DNA of 32,606 bases from CAZQYB01 sp964597535 (GTDB taxonomy: Bacteria > Planctomycetota > Phycisphaerae > Sedimentisphaerales > Anaerobacaceae): contig CAZQYB010000008.1 in NCBI GenBank assembly GCA_964597535.1, forward strand, positions 1 through 32,606. Direction: 5' to 3'. Made by a program: the position numbers and the translations under genes. The first letter of the stretch is position 1. The number at the start of each line of letters is the position of its first letter. Shown in pieces: positions 8,467 through 16,917 of this stretch. A model generated the notes under the pieces. That model did no database searches. It had not been told where the DNA came from and saw only the letters and a program-made list of their open reading frames with translations.

Positions 8467-9468
8467 TCAGAAAACAGGTTCCACCGTTCCATCCTTATTG
8501 ACTTTTGCAAGAATTATTCGCTGTGAGTCCACGTTCCGCACTTTTATATATTCACCGGCTCGGCCATCCTCAATAGCTTTTCCGATAGCTGTAATCAAAA
8601 GCCCCGGCTTTTGAATTCGAATGGAAACCGTTCGATTTCGCTTAACAATAACCGGAGGATTTACAGGACCTACCATATAGGGACGAATCGTAGTATTTCC
8701 AGGGATTCGACGCCTGGCAATAAGACCATAGGGTGGACCCCAATTAGCGGGCTCGGGATAGTTTGACTGGGTTTTTTCTATCTTGACATCTTTAGGGCTG
8801 ATAAAGACACCTGCCGGAATATCAACTAACGTTACTGCTGTGCGACAATTGTATTTCAGGCGGAAAGCCACTTCACATATTCCTATCTCTTTGCCGTCAG
8901 CAAGTACAGCAATCTGAACCTTAGCATAGTTTCTTGCGGCACTTTTGGCTAAACGGGGCGACAATTTTATATCTTTGCCTGCATCGAGTATGACCAAATC
9001 TTTGGGTATCCGCATTGGGGTCAACCGGCAAACCGAGCGACCCAGAGGGTTTTTCTTCAGAAATGAACTTGCCAGCTCAACGAATTCACTGCCCCTGATA
9101 ATTTGCTGCTGTTGTTTTATCTTTATTTTCTCGGCACCGGTCAACCTCACCTTTGATACAGGGATACCATTACAAGCCAATCTGCTTAGGACCGTTGGCC
9201 GAGTAATGATAATTTCCTGGCCCGGTACTGAGATCCGACCTAATGTAATTTCACTTGCCTTGGCAACAAGAGACTCTTTGCCCCGGATTATGCTAACTTG
9301 ACCCAGGCTGATGGCGTTGTCCTTAATTGTGACCTCTCTCGGCAGATAAACCTGCAGAGCAAAATCCTTTTCTGTACCGTCAGTCTTCTCGCTCGCCAGA
9401 ACCTGGCAAAATTGAGCCGTTACGAACAGACAAATTATTATAGTAATGTTAAGCGCTTTACCGCTCAT
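8467..9468 (-). CDS. flgA: Flagellar P-ring assembly chaperone
   Basis: FlgA helps FlgI polymerise in the periplasm. The 333-residue protein has a signal peptide (residues 1 to about 25, ending VLA) and a C-terminal SAF-type domain: VDIPAGVFISPKDVKIEKTQ, then ARRRIPGNTTIRPYMV, then VSIRIQKPGLLITAIGKAIEDG and EYIKVRNVDSQRII. It is longer than enteric FlgA because of an N-terminal region of about 120 residues, common outside enterics. The start has AAGGA upstream. It lies between flgG and flgH, matching the order flgG-flgA-flgH-flgI. Confidence 0.93.
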   Translation of the reverse strand: MSGKALNITIIICLFVTAQFCQVLASEKTDGTEKDFALQVYLPREVTIKDNAISLGQVSIIRGKESLVAKASEITLGRISVPGQEIIITRPTVLSRLACNGIPVSKVRLTGAEKIKIKQQQQIIRGSEFVELASSFLKKNPLGRSVCRLTPMRIPKDLVILDAGKDIKLSPRLAKSAARNYAKVQIAVLADGKEIGICEVAFRLKYNCRTAVTLVDIPAGVFISPKDVKIEKTQSNYPEPANWGPPYGLIARRRIPGNTTIRPYMVGPVNPPVIVKRNRTVSIRIQKPGLLITAIGKAIEDGRAGEYIKVRNVDSQRIILAKVNKDGTVEPVF

Positions 9469-9481
9469 AATTATCCTTTAT

Positions 9482-10264
9482 CTAAACTATACTGTTTGCC
9501 GTTCGGAGCATATCGTCCCCCGCCTTTATTGCACGTGAGTTTATTTCGTATGCCCGTTGGGCGGTTATAAGGTTGACAAGTTCGGTTACCATTTGGACAT
9601 TTGATTTTTCCAGAAAGCCCGACTGGATAATACCGAAACCACTTTCTCCTGCCGTCCCGGTCGTAGGCGTGCCGCTTGCTTCGTTCTCCGCGAGCAGATT
9701 ATCACCTTCGCTGGAAAGCCCTGATGGATTGGGAAACCGAACCAACTGAATAGTGCCGACAACCGATTGTGTCCCCGAAATGTCAGTAACATTGACGCCG
9801 CCATCCTTTGCGATACTTACGGAGACAGCATCCGTTGGAACACTAATGGCCGGTTCTATAGTATATCCTGTGGTAGTAACTAATTCTCCGTTGGCATTTG
9901 TTTGCAGCGCGCCGTCACGGGTGTACCTTATGTCACCGTTTGGCAAAATTACCTGCAAAAACCCATCACCTCTAATTGCGATATCGAGCTTTCGGCCTGT
10001 GTTCTGAAATTCACCGGCGGTAAAGACTTTTATTGTAGATGCGGCACGAACTCCACTGCCAATTTCCAGACCGCTGGGCGAATTTATTCCGGAAGCCACT
10101 TCTGTTCCTGGTTCGCTCATCGTGACATAAAGCAAATCCTGAAAGTTAATCTGGCTGCGCTTGAAGCCGGTTGTATTGATATTGGCAAGGTTGTTAGCAG
10201 TCACGTCCACCATCATCTGTTGGGCCGTCATACCTGTCGCGGCAGTGGAAAATGCTCTTAACAT
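9482..10264 (-). CDS. flgG: Flagellar distal rod protein
   Basis: FlgG builds the distal rod across the periplasm. At 260 residues it is the standard FlgG length and shows the rod-protein N-terminus (TGMTAQQMMVDVTANNLANI and NTTGFKRSQINFQDLLY) and C-terminus (VQMVTELVNLITAQRAYEI, then KAGDDMLRTANSI). An AAGGAG ribosome site precedes the ATG. It lies 46 bases downstream of flgF, the usual pairing. Confidence 0.97.
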   Translation of the reverse strand: MLRAFSTAATGMTAQQMMVDVTANNLANINTTGFKRSQINFQDLLYVTMSEPGTEVASGINSPSGLEIGSGVRAASTIKVFTAGEFQNTGRKLDIAIRGDGFLQVILPNGDIRYTRDGALQTNANGELVTTTGYTIEPAISVPTDAVSVSIAKDGGVNVTDISGTQSVVGTIQLVRFPNPSGLSSEGDNLLAENEASGTPTTGTAGESGFGIIQSGFLEKSNVQMVTELVNLITAQRAYEINSRAIKAGDDMLRTANSIV

Positions 10265-10310
10265 AATACTGTTCTCCTTATCTTAAATTTTCACAAACTC
10301 AAAAGCGTCT

Positions 10311-11045
10311 CTATCCCATAGCTACGCCCATAATACTCTTGGAAGCCTCGCTTTGGGCTGAGAGCAGTTTCATATTCGCTTCGTACAGTCTCGCCACCAT
10401 TATCATATCTACCAACTCGTCTATCATCTTAACGTTGGAGGCCTCCTGATAACCCTGTTTTACAACTATATTCTCGGCAATAACCGGCTCTACATCCTCC
10501 TCCGACATCTGGAAACAGTTCGCACCAACCGGTATAAGTTTGTTCTCGTTGTCCTCGAAATCGACGAGTTTGAACTTTCCTATCGCCACACCATTAGCAT
10601 CGATGGTCCCATCGCTTGAGACATATAGCTGCGAAGGTCCCATGCTGGTCGGTATCACGATTGGCCCGGCTTCGCCTGCCACTGTCCTTCCATTGCAATC
10701 CACTATTTGACCATTCTGGTTTGTGCGGAGCATCCCGTTGCGGGTGTAAAGCTGTCCCTCAGGCGTCTCTATTACAAAGAATCCCTTACCATATAAAGCG
10801 AAGTCCAGCGGCCGTCCTGTCTCAACAATACTACCCTGGGAGAAATCAAATGCCGAATTCAAATCAATAGTGCCGGGAGAATATGTCTCTTCTCCCGTCT
10901 CCCTCGCCTCAAGGGATTTTGAGAATGCATTGCACGTACGCTTGTATCCGACCGTGCTTACATTGGCCAGATTATGCGTAATGATATAAAACTCCTGCAT
11001 CAACGCATCGATGCTTGTACTAACCTGCCCTGTAATCTCCGACAT
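10311..11045 (-). CDS. flgF: Flagellar proximal rod protein FlgF
   Basis: FlgF is a proximal rod subunit. The protein begins MSEITGQVSTSIDALMQEF, followed by the axial motif THNLANVSTVGYKRT; the C-terminus (VKMIDELVDMIMVARLYEAN) is also family-typical. I place the start at the ATG at 11045, which has AAGGAG six bases upstream and begins one base after the stop of the PilZ-like gene, implying translational coupling; the frame extends 12 codons further upstream but inside the neighbour. The resulting 244 residues is normal for FlgF. The call of FlgF rather than a second FlgG rests on gene order and divergence from the 260-residue neighbour. Confidence 0.9.
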   Translation of the reverse strand: MSEITGQVSTSIDALMQEFYIITHNLANVSTVGYKRTCNAFSKSLEARETGEETYSPGTIDLNSAFDFSQGSIVETGRPLDFALYGKGFFVIETPEGQLYTRNGMLRTNQNGQIVDCNGRTVAGEAGPIVIPTSMGPSQLYVSSDGTIDANGVAIGKFKLVDFEDNENKLIPVGANCFQMSEEDVEPVIAENIVVKQGYQEASNVKMIDELVDMIMVARLYEANMKLLSAQSEASKSIMGVAMG

Positions 11046-11046
11046 T

Positions 11047-12354
11047 TCAGACTCCTTGCACAGCCGAAGGCTCCGGAACATGTTCTTCAGTGTTTGCCGA
11101 ATCCTGCATGTCCTGAGCTGCGGCGGCGCCTCTTAAGGAAGCTGCGTTGGTAGCACGGACTAACTCATCGACATCCAAGTCACTCAGTCCTGTCAATTCG
11201 ACTGCTATCGAGAAACCATTTTGGATGGTTTTGATATGCCTAACCTCGCCGACATCCTGTACTATTTTTGATGCTGGTACTTTGCCGTCGCGGCGTACCG
11301 GGACCGAATCCCGGCCCTTCCCGTCATCCAGCTTAAAGACTACCAAGACTCTGTTACCCACCTTTACTTCCAGCGGAACCTCTATACGCAGGCCGGGACC
11401 GGCTAACTCAGTGATAACCGCAGGGGTAAATTCCGGCAGCCCCCAGGTACCATTAGAAGCATTTGCCGAATTTTGTTTCACCTTGGGGCCCGCTTTGTTG
11501 CTGTCACTACTCTCCGCAAGAGTTCTTGCGAACGGAAAGCGTGCGATGAAAGCTGGTTTGTTTACCGGAACGCGCAGAAAGCGCCGGCGGTTAATGAACC
11601 GCACGTTATCACTGTGATTCAAAACTAATATGTCACCATCATAACTGACCATGGAAGTATCAAATTCCCAAACTGATGCGCCAAAATAGTAATGCACACG
11701 CCAAGCCTCACCAAAAGTGATTTTAACCGGTATTGTCAATTTAAGCGTCAGTTCAATATCGTCGTTTTCCACCACCATTGCCTCAATCTCGTCTGAAACG
11801 CGGGTTGCTCGACGTGTTATGTGAACCTTTCTACCTACTGGAACCTGCCTGCTGCTCAGTTTCTTTGGCTTCGTCGTCGAACCTATTGAAGAGGGATGTT
11901 GTTTTTGCAAGCCAAGCTTTTCACGCAGGTAAGAAAGCTCGATTTGCAACAGTCTGCTCCCCTCAGACCCTCGCCATGCGAAGCTCTCTTCCACCATTTT
12001 TGCAGCCCCCCGGTCGAAGGCATTGCCCATAGTGAAAATGGCTTCACTTTCCTTGAGTCCTGCATAACCTGCTATGGCCCGTACTATCTGGCGCTCACGC
12101 TCGCTCAGGCCGCTTTTATTAGCATATTCATCAAACAACTGATTAGTGGCCTTTTGCTCCGGTAGTTTTCGATTGTAGCTGACTATAAAAAGCAGCACAG
12201 TTAATACGATTATGACAACCACCATTGTTATGGTAAACCAGCGTTCGGTCATAAAGTCGCCGCTAAAGCGCCTGGCGGCTTCCCAGCGCTCTACCGGCGT
12301 TAGTCCCAAAACAACGGCAGCCAAGGTGTCTGTGATTGGAGGTACTGTTATCAT
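11047..12354 (-). CDS. Membrane-anchored PilZ-like protein between flgE and flgF
   Basis: The 435-residue protein has one membrane helix near the N-terminus (about residues 39-60, WFTITMVVVIIVLTVLLFIV) and a cytoplasmic region of about 370 residues. Residues 180-260 resemble the YcgR-type N-terminal beta domain, then NRRRFLRVPV (residues 255-264) matches the RxxxR c-di-GMP motif of PilZ domains. The second motif, normally D/NxSxxG, reads ELAGPG at 316-321. PilZ proteins couple c-di-GMP to motility, usually as flagellar brakes. Position inside the hook/rod operon, one base before flgF, ties it to the flagellum. There is a low-complexity insert of about 30 residues between the two motifs (about 280-305). 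Function is inferred from domain type. Confidence 0.78.
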   Translation of the reverse strand: MITVPPITDTLAAVVLGLTPVERWEAARRFSGDFMTERWFTITMVVVIIVLTVLLFIVSYNRKLPEQKATNQLFDEYANKSGLSERERQIVRAIAGYAGLKESEAIFTMGNAFDRGAAKMVEESFAWRGSEGSRLLQIELSYLREKLGLQKQHPSSIGSTTKPKKLSSRQVPVGRKVHITRRATRVSDEIEAMVVENDDIELTLKLTIPVKITFGEAWRVHYYFGASVWEFDTSMVSYDGDILVLNHSDNVRFINRRRFLRVPVNKPAFIARFPFARTLAESSDSNKAGPKVKQNSANASNGTWGLPEFTPAVITELAGPGLRIEVPLEVKVGNRVLVVFKLDDGKGRDSVPVRRDGKVPASKIVQDVGEVRHIKTIQNGFSIAVELTGLSDLDVDELVRATNAASLRGAAAAQDMQDSANTEEHVPEPSAVQGV

Positions 12355-12373
12355 TATTATAGTTCCAAAGTTA

Positions 12374-14050
12374 CTATCTGATGAGTGTGGTCAATTCTCG
12401 CAGTATGTCATTGGCGACCCTGATGGTTCTCGCATTGGCCTGGAAGCCATTTTGAGCTTGAATCATATTGACGAACTCGGTTGCTACATCGGCGTTGGAT
12501 TTTTCCAGTGCCCCACCGTGAATAGAGCCTGCACCACCTATCATCGCCTGTGTGGCTACCGCCTCGCCTGAGTTGGCCGAAGAAATGAAGTACCCGCCGC
12601 CGGCACTTTCCAAGGCTGCCGGGTTCTGAAATAACGCCACCTGTATGGTAGCAATGTTTTTCTTGATGCCATTGGAAAACGCACCGATAACGGTGCCTTC
12701 ATTATCAACCGAAACAGTGGAAAGCCTACCCGCTTCATAACCATCTTGCTCTCTTGCTACCGCGGTGGAGTTCCCGGCAAACTGTGTTAACCCATCCAAC
12801 TGGCCTGATGTACCCATTGATACTGCGATTGTTTGTGGATTTGATGTATCATGCGCAAATGTTACCACGAACTGGGCCGTATCCGAACCACCTAAACCGG
12901 AATAAGAACCATCGCCTGCGTCAAAAGTTATGTCTGAAATTCGCCGATTGCTGTCGCCGGATATATCGATATCGCTAATATCACCGGTGATTGAGGTAAG
13001 TATCATATCCCAGGTATTGGCAGTATTTGTTCGGACGAACGCACCGGATAAAACGTGCTTGCCGCCCTGAGAATCATATACTGTAATGTTGACGTTTTTC
13101 ACTTCGTCTCCGCCGACAGTAGATACCTCAAAATATGTCGGCATCGTCAGTACAGCGCTGCCATCATCCGCCCACGCCAGCTTTATATCCGATAGGCTAT
13201 AACCGCTGCTCACATCGGTTATGCGTATCTTGCCGCTGACCAAGGACGCCACCTGTTCAGTGGGGTCAAGGACATTATTATTCAAATGGTCAATAACGTT
13301 CTGCAAAGTAGTAGCTCCGGTAACAGTTAAACCTGCGTCGGCCAAATCGTCACCACTTGGGTCATAACCGGAGGCGGTAATAGTAGTGGTTGCCCCGAAT
13401 GTTCCGCTAAATTGGTCGAGCTGGTCGAGTTCTGTAGCTCCGGTAGCCGTGGCGCCGCTTGTCGTATAAATTATATTCGAGGTCAGCACGTTTGTTTGCG
13501 TTGTGTCAAGTATTGCGTCAGCACTTAGGTTGCCGGCTACTACCACTTCTGATGTAGCGCTTGCCGGCATCGCGATATCATAAGGAACGTGAATATTGCT
13601 GTTGAGGGAAGACTGGAACTCTGTACCCACACTGCCAATACGCTGAACAAGATAACCGGTGGTCGGGTCAACCAAATTCGAGTTTGCGTCAACCGCAAAT
13701 GCGCCTGCGCGAGAAAAGATGTTCCCCTCGCTGCCTTTCAGTACGAAATAGCCTTCTCCTTCCATTGCCAGGTCCAATGGATTGCCCGTATTAACCAGAT
13801 TGCCCTGCGCCATATCCGGGGATATACCGGCAATTCCAACGCCGCTACCCATCTGCTGAGGATTGGTGCCGCCGATATTAGTCGTCGGCTGAGACGCCTT
13901 TTTTATCGTCTCACACAACAGTTCAGAGAAAGTTATTCTACTGGCCTTAAAAGCGGTGGTGTTGACATTGGCCAGATTGTTACCGGCGATATCCAGCATT
14001 TTTTGGTGGGCTTGCAGCCCGGTTACTCCGGCTGATAATGCAAAACTCAT
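12374..14050 (-). CDS. flgE: Flagellar hook protein
   Basis: FlgE polymerises into the hook. The 558-residue protein carries the axial N-terminus (AGVTGLQAHQKMLDIAGNNL, then ANVNTTAFKASRITFSELL) and the C-terminal helix (DVATEFVNMIQAQNGFQANA, then RTIRVANDILRELTTLI). The central part from about residue 180 to 420 is an enlarged variable outer domain rich in Thr, Ser and Asp. TAAGGAG precedes the ATG. It lies just downstream of flgD, its hook-cap partner, 45 bases away. Longer than the enteric hook protein (about 400 residues), as in many other phyla. Confidence 0.96.
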   Translation of the reverse strand: MSFALSAGVTGLQAHQKMLDIAGNNLANVNTTAFKASRITFSELLCETIKKASQPTTNIGGTNPQQMGSGVGIAGISPDMAQGNLVNTGNPLDLAMEGEGYFVLKGSEGNIFSRAGAFAVDANSNLVDPTTGYLVQRIGSVGTEFQSSLNSNIHVPYDIAMPASATSEVVVAGNLSADAILDTTQTNVLTSNIIYTTSGATATGATELDQLDQFSGTFGATTTITASGYDPSGDDLADAGLTVTGATTLQNVIDHLNNNVLDPTEQVASLVSGKIRITDVSSGYSLSDIKLAWADDGSAVLTMPTYFEVSTVGGDEVKNVNITVYDSQGGKHVLSGAFVRTNTANTWDMILTSITGDISDIDISGDSNRRISDITFDAGDGSYSGLGGSDTAQFVVTFAHDTSNPQTIAVSMGTSGQLDGLTQFAGNSTAVAREQDGYEAGRLSTVSVDNEGTVIGAFSNGIKKNIATIQVALFQNPAALESAGGGYFISSANSGEAVATQAMIGGAGSIHGGALEKSNADVATEFVNMIQAQNGFQANARTIRVANDILRELTTLIR

Positions 14051-14095
14051 TTTTGTATCTCCTTAATATTTTATATTTAGAATCTCAATCTGAAC

Positions 14096-14509
14096 TTAAT
14101 TTTCTACCAATATCACGGCATCTAAGCCAAGGGTGTATTCTCCTGCTTCTCCACCATCACCAACCGTTACTCCCAAAAGGCTTTCACCTGTCTCAGGGTC
14201 ATTGAAAACGGAATCAACGGTGCCAACTACTTTATCCAGTGCACCGCTCATTTCATCTCTTGCATAGAATGTAACATTCTTGCCCAACAACGAATTGGCG
14301 TAGCTACGGTTGATAGTGATAAGAACATCCGCAAAGCTCAAACTCATTGACTCAAGTTGCTGCAGTTGCGAGAACTGTGCTAATTGAGAGGCCATTTCGT
14401 TGTTGTCCAACGGTTCCAGAGGGTTCTGATTTTGCAGTTGCGTTACCAAAAGTTTCATATAATCCATCTGAATGTCACTTGCCGACACTATCGATGATAC
14501 TGAAGTCAT
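14096..14509 (-). CDS. flgD: Flagellar hook-capping scaffold protein, short form
   Basis: FlgD caps the growing hook and is needed for FlgE assembly. At 137 residues this contains the conserved N-terminal block (DYMKLLVTQLQNQNPLEPLD, then NNEMASQLAQFSQLQQLESM at about residues 16-55) plus a compact beta region (GKNVTFYARDE onwards). Enteric FlgD is about 230 residues; the short form lacks most of the Tudor/FnIII region. It is the first gene of the minus-strand operon, about 66 bases downstream of the predicted sigma-54 transcription start. Confidence 0.94.
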   Translation of the reverse strand: MTSVSSIVSASDIQMDYMKLLVTQLQNQNPLEPLDNNEMASQLAQFSQLQQLESMSLSFADVLITINRSYANSLLGKNVTFYARDEMSGALDKVVGTVDSVFNDPETGESLLGVTVGDGGEAGEYTLGLDAVILVEN

Positions 14510-14584
14510 AATTTTCCTCTTTTCTTAAAAATCTCTTCCACCTGCTTAAAACTGTATTGGTGCAGGCAGCCGAATTGATAAGTT

Positions 14585-14600
14585 AGCAATTAGTGTGCCA
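14585..14600 (-). promoter_or_regulatory. Sigma-54 (-24/-12) promoter for the flgD operon
   Basis: On the minus strand the site is TGGCACACTAATTGCT, matching TGGCAC-N5-TTGCT with GG and GC ten bases apart. The predicted start is near 14575, about 66 bases before the flgD ATG. Sigma-54 promoters need an AAA+ activator; two such genes lie in the window. This is the strongest promoter call on this strand. Confidence 0.85.
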
Positions 14601-15071
14601 TATCAAAATCAGCGTCAGTTTTTCGGTAGATAACCTCTTGTTGCAACAGAAATTAGGAAAACTAAGAAATTCAATAGACGTGAAAATTAGCTTTATTAAA
14701 AATTGTTTTAGAGGATGAATTTTCCTAAACCCCAGAAGATTTTACCGGCGCCAACCTGATAATCGTGTCGAGAATTTCTGTTGCTTTACTCCAGGTTGAT
14801 AGAGCGAATCAAGACGTCCCATAAGAAATGACACTGTCTAACTATAAGTTTGGCTTTTACGTTTTGCTTTTTAGTTTTGCTGAAATGTCCGATAAAATTA
14901 TCATATAGTATTAGTGCATCTCTGAGTTTAAAGAATCAGTGACATTATTGGCCCGTCCCATAAAAAATTAAAGCCGTCTCTGAGCATCTGTCGATTTACT
15001 GGGCATCTGTATAACGAAATAACGAAGAGATAACATAGTGGGGGATAAAGTTTTGTGGTTCTGGAACAAGG
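14601..15071. other. Divergent intergenic region between flgD and the activator gene
   Basis: About 470 bases with no credible gene lie beyond the flgD sigma-54 promoter. Contents that can be seen: a perfect palindrome TGTTGCAACA at 14639-14648 (upstream of the -24 box, where activator sites lie); two copies of GTCCCATAA near 14816 and 14955; and a direct repeat GCATCTGT at 14984 and 15003, 19 bases apart, just upstream of the activator gene. A pyrimidine-rich TTTTGCTTTTTAGTTTTGC tract occurs near 14860. No clear promoter for the plus-strand activator gene was recognised. Confidence 0.5.
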
Positions 15072-16511
15072 ATGAGTTTACGCAGAGTTGTTGTTGTAAG
15101 CAAGGATGCGGAAGTTCAACAATTAACTCGGCAGGTCACCCAGGAAATATTTGTAGCTGATGACCTGAACGAGGCTTTTGATATTATCGAGACAGTCAAT
15201 CCGGATTTAATCCTCCTCGACCATCACTTTAGCCCCATTCATATCCGCGAATTCATCAGTACGACCGATAAAAATTCAATAAATGTCCCTGTGGTAGTAG
15301 TTGGTAACAATGAAAATGACATTGACTTGTCTGCAGAGTTTATACGGATGGGGGCCTACGACTATCTGCAGGGCAAAAGAGATTACAGCCGACTCGAGCA
15401 AATTGTAAGCCGGATAAAAAATAAAGCAAGGACTATTGACTCTGAAAGAAACAGAAATGATTTCTTTGCTGAGGACTATGCTGCCTCTGTTCCCATAGTC
15501 GGCCGAAGTAAAGCAATCCTCGATACTCTCAAAATGATTAAACTTATCGCCTCCAGCCAATGCAATCCAATTTTGATTATCGGGGAAACAGGCACAGGCA
15601 AAGAACTCGCGGCCAAGGCAATACATACTTTAAGGCATCGGGACGAGCAGTTTGTAGCTGTAAATTGTGCGGCTCTAACGGCAAACCTGCTGGAGAGCGA
15701 GCTTTTTGGCCACGTGAAGGGTTCTTTTACAGGGGCAGACCGCGAAAAAACGGGGCTTTTGGAGCTCGCAGACTCCGGTACACTCTTCCTTGATGAGATA
15801 AGTGAAATGCCGACAGACCTCCAGGCAAAGTTGCTGCGAGTCCTTCAGGAAAGGACCTTCCGAAAGGTCGGAGGTATCAAAGACATCACCTGCAACGCTA
15901 CGATAATCGCATCGAGTAATCGCAATCTCAATAAGGAGATTCAGGCCAATCGTTTCCGGAGCGACCTTTATTATCGCCTAAGTACCTACCCAATCGTAAT
16001 CCATCCTCTCAGAGCCCCTGAACGAAGAGAAGACATCCGGCTTTTGGCTCAATATTTCCTTAAAACGTCAACGATATGTCCTGAGAAAGTCGGCAAGATA
16101 ACCTCCCTAACTAAATTAGCTATTGAAGCTTTGGAGAAACATAATTGGCTGGGTAATGTCCGCGAGCTGCGCAATGTTATTGACAGGGCGGTATTGCTGG
16201 AAACAACGGACAAAATTGGACTGAGCAGTATTCTAATCGCACCGGTTGAATGTGATGAGCTATCAGAGAACCCTGCATCCGGTCACATTAAGGATTTTTC
16301 GCTGGCAAAAGCCGAACGTGAGCTGATTTCCCGGGCTATGCAGGAAACAGGTTGGCAGAAGACCCGAGCCGCTGACCTTCTTGGCATAAGCAGGGCGACT
16401 CTATATGCAAAGCTCGAACACTATAACATCAAAAAGGGTTCGTATATTGTAAAAGAAGTGCAAAACGAAGACTCCGCACACTCCTTACCCCGGCCTGTAA
16501 CTATTATGTAA
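15072..16511 (+). CDS. Sigma-54-dependent response regulator (flagellar activator, FlrC/FleR-like)
   Basis: A 479-residue NtrC-family activator with three parts. A REC-like domain (residues 4-115) keeps the phospho-acceptor position D50 in DLILLD, but the acidic pocket near residue 10 reads SKD and the usual KP motif is GKRD. The AAA+ domain (about 140-370) has Walker A GETGTGKE (171-178), the sigma-54 contact loop as GSFTGA (217-222) and Walker B TLFLDE (237-242). The C-terminal Fis-type helix-turn-helix ends in LLGISRATLYAKLEHYNI. It should remodel sigma-54 holoenzyme at the flagellar promoters. Divergent from the flgD operon and upstream of the second sigma-54 promoter. No histidine kinase gene is nearby. 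Whether it is an FlrA or FlrC equivalent is not decided by sequence alone. Confidence 0.88.
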   Translation: MSLRRVVVVSKDAEVQQLTRQVTQEIFVADDLNEAFDIIETVNPDLILLDHHFSPIHIREFISTTDKNSINVPVVVVGNNENDIDLSAEFIRMGAYDYLQGKRDYSRLEQIVSRIKNKARTIDSERNRNDFFAEDYAASVPIVGRSKAILDTLKMIKLIASSQCNPILIIGETGTGKELAAKAIHTLRHRDEQFVAVNCAALTANLLESELFGHVKGSFTGADREKTGLLELADSGTLFLDEISEMPTDLQAKLLRVLQERTFRKVGGIKDITCNATIIASSNRNLNKEIQANRFRSDLYYRLSTYPIVIHPLRAPERREDIRLLAQYFLKTSTICPEKVGKITSLTKLAIEALEKHNWLGNVRELRNVIDRAVLLETTDKIGLSSILIAPVECDELSENPASGHIKDFSLAKAERELISRAMQETGWQKTRAADLLGISRATLYAKLEHYNIKKGSYIVKEVQNEDSAHSLPRPVTIM

Positions 16512-16767
16512 AATAAGAATTTGGCCTGCTAATTTTTAACCGCTGTCGCCAAATATTTTCGTCTTTGCAGTTGTCTGCTGCTTGCCTCTATTCTTTTAGT
16601 TACAGCCGCTGCAGCTTCTGTCCCGTAAGTGCTGTCAGAAAATCTATCGGCTCGTATAGAATCCTAACACCTCATTTGGAATGTGAAACGCCCGATGCAG
16701 GCCTAAAAGAGCGATTTTCCCGGCAAAAGGGGGCAAATACTCTCAGCCGGTCTTTTGTAGCAAACTC

Positions 16768-16783
16768 TGGCACAATTATTGCT
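16768..16783 (+). promoter_or_regulatory. Sigma-54 (-24/-12) promoter for the TPR-fliLMN-flhA-fliA operon
   Basis: TGGCACAATTATTGCT has GG and GC exactly ten bases apart and matches the consensus almost fully, closely paralleling the flgD promoter (TGGCACACTAATTGCT). The expected start is near 16794, 124 bases upstream of the chosen ATG at 16918. This likely drives the long co-directional run to flgM. Confidence 0.85.
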
Positions 16784-16808
16784 CTCTTCTTAGGAAAGGT
16801 TGCTGGTT

Positions 16809-16836
16809 CCCACTTTGCGATTTATCGCAAAATGGG
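16809..16836 (+). promoter_or_regulatory. Strong hairpin in the 5' leader
   Basis: CCCA-c-TTTGCGA-TTTA-TCGCAAA-a-TGGG: a 7-base-pair perfect stem with a TTTA loop, extended by 4 pairs after one mismatch. It begins about 15 bases downstream of the predicted sigma-54 start. The core TTTGCGATTTATCGCAAA is also an operator-like palindrome. No T-run follows, so it is not a simple terminator; a protein-binding site or leader stability element are both possible. Confidence 0.6.
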
Positions 16837-16917
16837 GTTCTTGGGAAATACGCTCTCGTAGTCTTTCAGAATTGGCGTTTGCCGCCAAATGCTGCATTGA
16901 GAGCGAAGCTGGAAGTT

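Larger units (their letters stand above)
16512..16917. other. Intergenic leader region of the second flagellar operon
   Basis: About 400 bases between the first activator gene and the TPR gene. It holds the sigma-54 promoter at 16768-16783 and the strong leader hairpin at 16809-16836. An open frame of 98 codons at 16565-16861 overlaps both and has no recognisable protein character, so I do not call it. No clear terminator for the activator gene was found. Confidence 0.55.

Noticed and set aside
14601..15071. Small RNA or riboswitch in the divergent gap
   Set aside because: Only short palindromes and direct repeats are present; no extended conserved secondary structure could be recognised by eye.
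16565..16861. 98-codon open frame in the leader of the second flagellar operon
   Set aside because: It overlaps the sigma-54 promoter and the leader hairpin, has no recognisable domain or ribosome site, and odd Ser/Cys-rich composition.
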